64,000 bases of DNA from Tubiluchus corallicola (lineage: Eukaryota; Priapulida; Priapulimorpha; Priapulimorphida; Tubiluchidae). Below, piece after piece: positions 38,286 to 45,739 of the stretch. How positions within the stretch are numbered: position 1 is the stretch's first letter; the number at the start of each line of letters is the position of its first letter. The stretch is taken from assembly GCA_030141605.1 (NCBI GenBank), contig JAQGDQ010002392.1, forward strand, positions 1 to 64,000, written 5' to 3'. The translations under genes were made by a program, and so were the position numbers. Under the pieces are notes generated by a model. It ran no database searches and was not told the origin of the DNA. It saw only the letters and a program-made list of their open reading frames with translations.

Positions 38286-40829
38286 TTAACAAGCGTCCAT
38301 CAATGTTTTAATTTTTATTTCATTTAAAGCATCTATAACTTCGTTTGTATAAAATGCAAGTTCATATATTTCATTAGGTTGTATATCGAAATAATTATTA
38401 GAAAACTTTCCCTTTTTATTGTCTATCTGTAAATAAACATCTTTAGCAAGAGTGTTGACACTTAGCTTAATATTATACCCTTCATCCGTTTTGCTATAAC
38501 TGCATTCTATTTTGGGTTGTTTTAGATTTAAATTTTTTTCTGCCTCAAAGTAGTGCAGGTTAGTGTATAGGATTGTATCATCCGCATTTAACTTGACTTC
38601 AGCATATACATTCTCTTTCTTGTGATCTTTTAGTATTGAGGGTATGTTACAGTTAAAATATTTTTTACTTGAATTAGCTTCAATGTGAGTGTCTAAAGAT
38701 TTGCTCCATAAAACTTCTCCGTCAAAATTTTTGAGAACAATCTGTAACTGTGCATCTATTGGACTTAGCTCATCAGATACTATCCAAATATTGAGCTGGT
38801 TGTCCTCCTCGGTAGTAGAAATCAATAAATTTTTAAATATTTTCTTTACAGTATAGTGCATTGCCTTCCACTTTCCATAGTAATCTATAGAAGACCAAGA
38901 TGCACCAATCCAAACATCGTTTATTTGCCAATATAGCGACCCCATATTGTAGGGCTTTTTTCTTCTATGAGCCTCAATGGCTATTTTCATCCCTTTGGCT
39001 TGTAATAGCTGTGTTAAATACAATTCGGCTTCAAAGTCTTTTGGAGCTTTATAGTGTCTGTCCAAGTAAACTCTCATTCTTTCTATTTCGTTGATACCTT
39101 TTTGTTTGGTTTTCATTACAGGAGATTCTAAGTCCCAGTCCTCTTCTATGGTAACCGTTTTTATCGACTGCATATCAGGGTAGCTTTGTATACCAAATTC
39201 CGATACGAACCTCCCAATATTTTCCTCAAAGGCTGAAAAGGGATCGTTGTTAGCTCTATAACCCCAGTAGTGAATATCGCCAGACCTTAGGTTTTCTGGC
39301 TTGTCGTTGTAATCGGACATTGGAGATGAAGGCCAATAATATCTTGTGGTATCATACTCTTGTAAAACAGATGGTAAAAATTCAAAGAACAAATCTTTAT
39401 AGGCTTTAAATACTTCCTTTTTTTGTTCCTCTGTCCAAGCAAACTCGTCAGATTCGCCCCAGCCCCAAGTATACCAAGCAGAATTAATTTCATTATTTCC
39501 ACACCATATTGCTATACTCGGATGGTTTCTTAATCGTTTGATATTGTCGATGGCTTCTTGCTTTAAGTTTTCAAAAAACTCATCGTCTCCGGGGTACAAG
39601 CTACAAGCAAACATAAAATCCTGCCACACCAATATTCCAAATTCGTCGCATAAGTCATAAAACTCGTCATTTTCGTATATTCCTCCCCCCCAGACTCTAA
39701 GCATATTCATATTCACATCTGCTGCCGACTGTACTATATCCCTATACTTTTGGTGAGTTACCCTGTTCAGAAAAATATCGTTAGGAATATAATTAGCACC
39801 CTTTATAAACAGGGGTTCTCCATTGACTTTGAAATAGAAACTTTTACCTATAGAGTCTTTTTCTTGTACAAGTTCCACAGTTCTTATTCCTATTCTTTCT
39901 GTTTTTGTATCTATGTTGATTTCATCCTTGTAAATTTCTGTTTTTAGTTTATACAAGTTAGGCTTACCCATTCCATTGGGATACCATAGTTTAGGTTCTT
40001 TTATTTCAAAGTTGAGCTTTGCTTTATTTAGACCCTTTTTTGTGGCGAAAACCTGTTGTGCAAATACTTTCTGTGTAGCATCGTCAATAATTTTTATTAC
40101 TATATTCTGCTCTTCATTTGCATCTATTTCAACTACTTCGGTAATTTTCGCTACATTTTTATTTACAGTATTTTGTACAACCTGAGTGTTATTTATCTTT
40201 GCTGTATTCCACGCTTTCACTTCTATGGGACGCCACACCCCAGAAGTAACAAGCCTTGGTCCCCAATCCCATCCGTAATGATATGGTGCTTTTCGAGTAA
40301 AAATACTAACTTTTTTCTCGCCTAGTTCTCCTATTTCCGATTGGTCGTTACTTGCGGGTATAACATATCCTTTTTCATTCAGCTTTTCTAATCCAACATT
40401 AATGGGTGAGTGAAAGTATATTCTAATTTCATTTTCATTCTCTTTAAGATATTGCTTGCACTCAACAACCCATTCCCTAAACATATTATTGGCGTTTAAG
40501 ACAAGTTTATCGTTTAAATACACTTCTGCATAAGTATCCAAGCCTTTAAATATAAGTTCTACCTTGTCCTTTTCATATGCATTTTTGGGGAGGGTAAATA
40601 CAGTTTTATACTCCCAGTCTTTTTTGTCTATCCATTGCAGCTTTCTTTCATTATCCCTATACGTAGGGTCTTCTATCAACTTGTTGCTAAGTAGGTCTGT
40701 ATGTACACAGCCCGGCACCTCTGCATTCAACCAATCTTTTTTTCCTGCTTGACAAAATTTCCATCTGTTGTTTAGCTTGTAAGTTACTACTTCTTCTCTT
40801 TTTTTACATTTTTCAAAATCCATACACAT
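38286..40829 (-). CDS. GH2 beta-mannosidase
   Basis: An 847-residue family 2 glycosidase. KDWEYKTVFTLP and FKGLDTYAEVYLND mark the sugar-binding N-domain typical of beta-mannosidases. The acid/base glutamate is E447 in WCGNNEINSAW and the nucleophile is E544 in VSEFGIQSYPD. It would cut the Man-beta-1,4-GlcNAc bond left after the alpha-mannosidases. I see no signal peptide: the frame starts MCMDFEKCKK, so the enzyme is probably cytoplasmic or periplasmic through an unannotated start. The start could also be the third codon. Confidence 0.92.
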   Translation of the reverse strand: MCMDFEKCKKREEVVTYKLNNRWKFCQAGKKDWLNAEVPGCVHTDLLSNKLIEDPTYRDNERKLQWIDKKDWEYKTVFTLPKNAYEKDKVELIFKGLDTYAEVYLNDKLVLNANNMFREWVVECKQYLKENENEIRIYFHSPINVGLEKLNEKGYVIPASNDQSEIGELGEKKVSIFTRKAPYHYGWDWGPRLVTSGVWRPIEVKAWNTAKINNTQVVQNTVNKNVAKITEVVEIDANEEQNIVIKIIDDATQKVFAQQVFATKKGLNKAKLNFEIKEPKLWYPNGMGKPNLYKLKTEIYKDEINIDTKTERIGIRTVELVQEKDSIGKSFYFKVNGEPLFIKGANYIPNDIFLNRVTHQKYRDIVQSAADVNMNMLRVWGGGIYENDEFYDLCDEFGILVWQDFMFACSLYPGDDEFFENLKQEAIDNIKRLRNHPSIAIWCGNNEINSAWYTWGWGESDEFAWTEEQKKEVFKAYKDLFFEFLPSVLQEYDTTRYYWPSSPMSDYNDKPENLRSGDIHYWGYRANNDPFSAFEENIGRFVSEFGIQSYPDMQSIKTVTIEEDWDLESPVMKTKQKGINEIERMRVYLDRHYKAPKDFEAELYLTQLLQAKGMKIAIEAHRRKKPYNMGSLYWQINDVWIGASWSSIDYYGKWKAMHYTVKKIFKNLLISTTEEDNQLNIWIVSDELSPIDAQLQIVLKNFDGEVLWSKSLDTHIEANSSKKYFNCNIPSILKDHKKENVYAEVKLNADDTILYTNLHYFEAEKNLNLKQPKIECSYSKTDEGYNIKLSVNTLAKDVYLQIDNKKGKFSNNYFDIQPNEIYELAFYTNEVIDALNEIKIKTLMDAC

Positions 40830-41208
40830 AAAATAAATTGATACAATACGCTTGTTATTATTTGCAAATTAAGATAAATTAATCCATATTAATTAAATTA
40901 AAATTGATAGTGTACTATCAATTGGCAGAAAATTAATATACAATATTGACGTTATTCCTAAATTTCAGAACGCATAAAACTCTTGTCTTTTCAGGTACGA
41001 CATACTACAAATGGCACACGAAAAACAACACTACTTAAATGAGAAATTAAAAATTCTGCGAAGCAGAAAAAAGAACTGCTTATTACCAAGCCCTAATACA
41101 CTACCATATGTTTTTAGCTGTGCTTCTAAACTCGTCTTGTTTAGTTTTCTACCCAAAATTTAAAAAACAATTTATGTCCCGTTAAAGGGCAGTAGATTGT
41201 TATATATC
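40830..41208. other. Intergenic region before the CRISPR array
   Basis: About 380 bases without a supported gene. The only structure I see is a six-base-pair hairpin TTCTGC-GAA-GCAGAA (41054-41068). There is no degenerate repeat or extra cas gene here. The last 100 bases may act as the leader of the array. Confidence 0.5.
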
Positions 41209-41239
41209 TTGTTTTTTGCAAACGGAACATCTATCTTTG
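41209..41239 (+). promoter_or_regulatory. Putative promoter of the CRISPR array
   Basis: TTG (41209-41211), 20 bases, TATCTTTG (41232-41239): matches the Bacteroidota consensus. It ends 8 bases before the first repeat, so transcription would start at about the first repeat and run toward the effector gene. Confidence 0.6.
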
Positions 41240-41247
41240 TAAGTGTA

Positions 41248-41742
41248 GGTGTGATATATCTATATTTGTTAGGTAGGTACACCCCGTTTTAACTTTATGA
41301 CTATTCATTGTAAGGTGTGATATATCTATATTTGTTAGGTAGGTACACCAATTTTTCGTTGTTTAAAGAAAACTTTATGGTGTGATATATCTATATTTGT
41401 TAGGTAGGTACACCCTTTTCCTGTTATTATAAAATCTCCAATTTGGTGTGATATATCTATATTTGTTAGGTAGGTACACCATCTAATTTGACGTTGATTT
41501 GCTCTATTTGGGTGTGATATATCTATATTTGTTAGGTAGGTACACCGAATGTCTTTGCGTTTAAAGTCCAAAAACGGTGTGATATATCTATATTTGTTAG
41601 GTAGGTACACCCCAAGCAAGAGGTCATTTCACAGAATCCTGGTGTGATATATCTATATTTGTTAGGTAGGTACACCTTGCATTATTTTTTAAAAAAATAT
41701 GGAGTAGGTGTGATATATCTATATTTGTTAGGTAGGTACACC
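41248..41742 (+). CRISPR. Type VI-B CRISPR array, 8 repeats and 7 spacers
   Basis: Eight 36-nt repeats, all identical by eye, at 41248, 41314, 41379, 41445, 41511, 41576, 41641 and 41707. Each begins GGTGTGATATATC and ends TAGGTAGGTACACC, with complementary ends GGTGT/ACACC. Spacers are 30, 29, 30, 30, 29, 29 and 30 nt. Length, the ends, a central TTTG and a GGTA at equal spacing resemble known Cas13b repeats (from memory), and put the array in the same orientation as the effector. The identity of the last repeat gives no sign of decay at the trailer end. Confidence 0.98.
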
Positions 41743-41878
41743 ATATAACAAGCAAAGCCATATGCAACAAAACATCTAGGTAGTTTTATTAAAAAAAAAA
41801 AATGGATTAAAAAGGTAGTAATGAGCTTTATTATTATTATCTTCGATATTTAAATTATTATTTAATATCTTTCATATT

Positions 41879-44533
41879 ATGGGAAAAAAACCTTTTTCTA
41901 AAATCGTAGAACTTAAAGCCCGTTATACTCCATTCTTCAATTGGGCTTTGAACAATATAGATGAAATAAAAAAAAGAGAGAAGACGGGAGATGGAGAAAC
42001 TACACAAGACGAACTTTATGCTTATAAATGGGCAAATGATAAAACCACACTGAAAAATTTCAAAAAAAAGCTAAACAAAATTAGAAATTATCTTTCTCAT
42101 CTCGAGCCTCAAGACCCTAAAACTGACCATATAGAAATCGATGAAAAGTTAAGAGATGAGTTAGAGAAACTTTATGAAAAAATACCCAATATTGCTCATT
42201 ACCCTTTTAGCACTGTCATAGCTAGAGAAATACCTAAAAAATATAGAAAAAAACACTACGAGGACTATCGGCTTACAGACGATGGTCTTATCTTTTTTGC
42301 TTCTTTATTCCTCTACACCGATGAGGTAAATTATATGCTAGACGTTACACGAGGCTCGAAGAATGCAAAAGACAAAGAGGTAGTAGTAAAAGGTGAAAAA
42401 ATCCCTAACAAACGCCCAATACTTTCGTATTATGCTATGAAAAGAAGCGAAAGTATATTGTACAACCAAAACCAAGACCTAAAACAATTTATCAGCATAG
42501 TTAATTATCTGAACCGTACCCCCGAAGAAGTTAAAGAAACAATTATAAAAAAAGAAGAAGAATTACCAAAAGACATCATTATAAGAAAAAAAAATCTTTT
42601 TAACCGTATAGCTTTACGCTACTTAGAAGATTTCGGACATACAAAAAACATATATTTTAAGGTACTTGACCAAAGAAAATACAATATAGATACTTTGCAC
42701 AGAGCCAACCGAAGAAAACACACAACTTTAATAAATGGTTTAGAAATTCCCTTAGATTTTGTAAAAACTTCGTTCAGCAGATTAGACAAAGAAGCAGAAG
42801 AGAAAAAGAAAGAGGAAGAGAAATACAAGTATCGCTATTACGAACAAAAAGGCAATATATTCTTTAAAATAGAAAAAGAAGACATATACAACACTCAAGA
42901 CCTTGTTTTTATGATAGGTCACCATACCCTTAAAGACTGGGTGTATTATAGGCTAAAAGCAAAAGAACCTAAAGATATATTCTTAGGCTTTGCTATTAAA
43001 TATGCCAAACTATTATCCCTTATAGAAAAAGGAGAATCAATAGAACTAAATAATAAATACAAAAAATACTATCCTACCTTTATAAAAGAATATGCAGAAA
43101 ATAAGTCATCGCTTGTGCATATATCCAAAGAAAAGGTAGAAAATCGCTTGAAATACATTGTAGAAAAATTAGAACAAAGAATACAAGAAGTTAAAAGTAA
43201 TAATTCGTTTGTAGAAAAAATAAAACTAGTGCTTGAATATTTTAACCTAATATTTCCAAGGAAACTAAAACAATACAACATTATATACAAAACAGATGAG
43301 AAAGAAAAGAGAGGCAAAGAAGGACTAAAAGAAGAATACCAAAATTTGTTTAACCACTTAGTAAACTACAACAAAGGAGAAAAATCTCAATTCTGGATTT
43401 ATATAAAAAAAACATATAGGTATCGGGAAGATAAAATGAAAGAATTGGAAAACAAAGAAAATTTTGAGGGGCTTTTTGGTATTGTGTGCGAAAAACTAAT
43501 CAACTACTACAAAAACAAGCTGAATTCGATAGAAGAAATAAAAGACACAAATTTGGAAGAAATAGCCCAAGAAATAGGAATAGCAAAGAAGGAGAAATGT
43601 ATAAAAAAGAAAATAGAGGCATTTAAAAACCAAATAGCTATACCCCCTACTTTTTTTCAAAAAGAATTGGGCGATAAAAAGTTTCAATCTATTAAAAAAG
43701 AAAAGCTGAATACACAATTAGAAGACTTTTACACAAAAGCCGAAACGCCCAATGCAAAAAGAAAACTAGAAAAACTGGAGATGCAGGACAAAGTATGCTG
43801 GCTTATAGCTGAAGAATACTTAAAACGCTCGAACGAAAAACTTTTAGACAAAAACTTAACCCCACTACCTACGAAAAATACAAAAATAAAAGATGTATTT
43901 AACACATATTTTAGCTTAGATTTGAAATTTGAAGCAGGGGAGAAAGAGCATAAAGCAGCCATAAAGATAAAACTAAAAGATGCCTTTAAAATGAATGCTT
44001 TGTTATCTCCAAAAATTACTTGTGGAATATACGAAAGATATTACAATGACAACAAAGATTTCAGAAAAGTAGATATTCAACTAATAAAAGATAGATACTC
44101 GCTTATAAAAATGATTTCTAGGGTAGCTTCTATTCTTATATTTAGAATATTGGAAAAACTAAAACAAAACCACGGGTATGAAGAAGATTTTGAGGGCGAG
44201 AACCCACCAGATACTAAATTACCTGATTATATAAAAAACAACTGGAAACGGCTACAATCATTAAGGAACAAAGCTCTACACGTAGATATACCAGAAAAAG
44301 GAATTTCTTTTTTTGACAACGATAAGTTCTTTTTATACGAAATAGCTAAGAAAATTAAGGTGAAGTTTAGTACAGAAGAAAAATACAACCCTAAAGAGCA
44401 TCCTAAAATAGCAGAAGAGGAATACTTACAAGAACGGATTGAGGTAATAAATAGATTCAAAAAAGATATAGAAGAAAGAGAAACACAAGAACCTATGGCT
44501 CAACAAGAGAAATATAAAGTTGAATTAGCTTGA
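41879..44533 (+). CDS. cas13b: Cas13b-like RNA-guided RNase (type VI-B effector), compact
   Basis: An 884-residue, very lysine-rich protein starting 137 bases after the array. It has two HEPN RNase motifs: R69-N-Y-L-S-H74 (KIRNYLSHLEP) near the N-terminus and R796-N-K-A-L-H801 (SLRNKALHVDIP) near the C-terminus. This terminal placement is the hallmark of Cas13b; Cas13a, c and d place their first motif internally. The middle is helical and charged. Classical Cas13b proteins have about 1,050-1,250 residues and the miniature ones about 770-800, so this lies between. No csx27, csx28, cas1 or cas2 is adjacent. It would use the array's crRNAs to cut RNA, probably with collateral cleavage and growth arrest on phage infection. 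Confidence 0.88.
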   Translation: MGKKPFSKIVELKARYTPFFNWALNNIDEIKKREKTGDGETTQDELYAYKWANDKTTLKNFKKKLNKIRNYLSHLEPQDPKTDHIEIDEKLRDELEKLYEKIPNIAHYPFSTVIAREIPKKYRKKHYEDYRLTDDGLIFFASLFLYTDEVNYMLDVTRGSKNAKDKEVVVKGEKIPNKRPILSYYAMKRSESILYNQNQDLKQFISIVNYLNRTPEEVKETIIKKEEELPKDIIIRKKNLFNRIALRYLEDFGHTKNIYFKVLDQRKYNIDTLHRANRRKHTTLINGLEIPLDFVKTSFSRLDKEAEEKKKEEEKYKYRYYEQKGNIFFKIEKEDIYNTQDLVFMIGHHTLKDWVYYRLKAKEPKDIFLGFAIKYAKLLSLIEKGESIELNNKYKKYYPTFIKEYAENKSSLVHISKEKVENRLKYIVEKLEQRIQEVKSNNSFVEKIKLVLEYFNLIFPRKLKQYNIIYKTDEKEKRGKEGLKEEYQNLFNHLVNYNKGEKSQFWIYIKKTYRYREDKMKELENKENFEGLFGIVCEKLINYYKNKLNSIEEIKDTNLEEIAQEIGIAKKEKCIKKKIEAFKNQIAIPPTFFQKELGDKKFQSIKKEKLNTQLEDFYTKAETPNAKRKLEKLEMQDKVCWLIAEEYLKRSNEKLLDKNLTPLPTKNTKIKDVFNTYFSLDLKFEAGEKEHKAAIKIKLKDAFKMNALLSPKITCGIYERYYNDNKDFRKVDIQLIKDRYSLIKMISRVASILIFRILEKLKQNHGYEEDFEGENPPDTKLPDYIKNNWKRLQSLRNKALHVDIPEKGISFFDNDKFFLYEIAKKIKVKFSTEEKYNPKEHPKIAEEEYLQERIEVINRFKKDIEERETQEPMAQQEKYKVELA

Positions 44534-44646
44534 ATTTGTTATTTAGGTTGAACTAGTAGCTTAAAATACCTTAGTTACAGTCTTTGTAACGAGTAGTTTA
44601 GATTTTAGGCTTTGGTATAAACTAAATAACAGAAAATAGGACTACT

Positions 44647-44684
44647 AAGAAGAGGGCTTTAAAGATGCTTAAAACCCTCTTCTT
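44647..44684 (+). terminator. Possible terminator after cas13b
   Basis: A ten-base-pair perfect stem AAGAAGAGGG/CCCTCTTCTT with an 18-base loop, 113 bases after the stop codon. The T-tract after it is weak, so it may instead stabilise the 3' end or serve the tRNA on the other strand. Confidence 0.45.
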
Positions 44685-44736
44685 GTTGCATTAAATGCTA
44701 CATTAAAATAGATTAAATTAATTAATAAACATCAAG

Positions 44737-44810
44737 TGACTCCGGAGGGATTCGAACCCCCAACCCTCAGAGCCGAAATCTGATATTCTATCCAGTTGAA
44801 CTACGGAGCC
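44737..44810 (-). tRNA. tRNA-Arg (anticodon TCG)
   Basis: 74 bases on the minus strand with acceptor stem GGCTCCG/CGGAGTC (one G-T pair), anticodon arm with loop TTTCGGC (anticodon TCG), T arm with GGTTCGAATCC, and discriminator A. CCA is not encoded, consistent with the CCA-adding enzyme gene at 49-50 kb. Confidence 0.95.
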
Positions 44811-45013
44811 AAAACAACGTGCAAATTTAATGATTTTAATGGTATTTTTGTAATTAAAATAAAGCTAATGATATACAAGCACAAAAATTTATAGTTTTTT
44901 TTCGATTTAGTTTGAAATGGACAGGCTATAAAAGCTGAACATTTTTAAGGGTTTAAAAATCTAAGCCCTCGAAGGGGTAAAACAGTATATCATTATCAAA
45001 ACAAGTTTTAACT

Positions 45014-45685
45014 ATGCATATCGATATTTTAACAGTTTTGCCAGAGTTGATAGAAAGCCCATTGAATACTTCCATACTGAAACGGGCAAAAGAAAAAAAA
45101 GTAGTTGAGATTTGTGTGCATAATATAAGGGACTACTCTGTAAATAAGCACAAACGAGTAGATGACTATGTATATGGTGGAGATGCCGGAATGGTGCTAT
45201 GCATTGACCCCATAAAAAAATGTATCGACAAATTGAAGGCTGAAAGAGAATATGACGAAATTATTTATGTAACTCCTGATGGGGAGCAATACAACCAGCA
45301 AACAGCTAACAGCCTTTCTTTAAAGAAGAATATTATTATTCTTTGTGGTCATTACAAAGGGGTTGACCAACGTGTGAGAGACCATCTGATAACAAAAGAA
45401 ATATCTATTGGCGATTATGTTTTGACAGGAGGTGAACTGCCTGCTGCTATTATGGTCGATAGCATTGTAAGGTTGATACCAAATGTTTTGTCGGACGAAA
45501 CTTCTGCACTAACAGATTCTTTTCAAGATGGCTTGTTGGCTCCACCTGTTTATACTCGTCCGGCAAATTATAAAGGTTGGAAAGTACCAGAGGTTTTACT
45601 TTCAGGAAATAAGAAGCTGATAGAGGAATGGCAAGAAAAACAAGTTATAAATAAGACCCAAAAATTAAGACCTGATTTATTGTAA
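45014..45685 (+). CDS. trmD: tRNA (guanine-N1)-methyltransferase
   Basis: A 223-residue SPOUT enzyme that methylates G37 of tRNAs with G at position 36, preventing frameshifting. Clear motifs are [21 protein letters not shown] at the start, [13 protein letters not shown], the knot [10 protein letters not shown] and [12 protein letters not shown]. The end RPDLL is standard. It stands alone, between the tRNA-Arg gene and a convergent OmpA-family gene. Confidence 0.97.
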   Translation: MHIDILTVLPELIESPLNTSILKRAKEKKVVEICVHNIRDYSVNKHKRVDDYVYGGDAGMVLCIDPIKKCIDKLKAEREYDEIIYVTPDGEQYNQQTANSLSLKKNIIILCGHYKGVDQRVRDHLITKEISIGDYVLTGGELPAAIMVDSIVRLIPNVLSDETSALTDSFQDGLLAPPVYTRPANYKGWKVPEVLLSGNKKLIEEWQEKQVINKTQKLRPDLL

Positions 45686-45739
45686 TAGCCTTAGTGTTTA
45701 AAAAAAATACTATAAATGTATTATATGCTGCCAACTATA

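Noticed and set aside
41335-41619. A 94-codon minus-strand ORF in the CRISPR array (repeated LTNIDIS)
   Set aside because: It is only the translation of the CRISPR repeats and spacers; 66-base periodicity keeps the frame open.
41284-41706. Self-targeting spacers
   Set aside because: By eye no spacer matches another place in the window; a computed search of genome and phages would be needed for origins.
44737-44810. tRNA-Arg as the attachment site of the island
   Set aside because: It is 6 kb left of the integrase with housekeeping genes between, and no copy of its 3' end was found near 50.5 or 63.9 kb.
40830-45013. csx27/csx28, cas1 or cas2 beside the effector
   Set aside because: No open frame of suitable length or topology exists between the GH2 gene and the array, nor between the effector and trmD.
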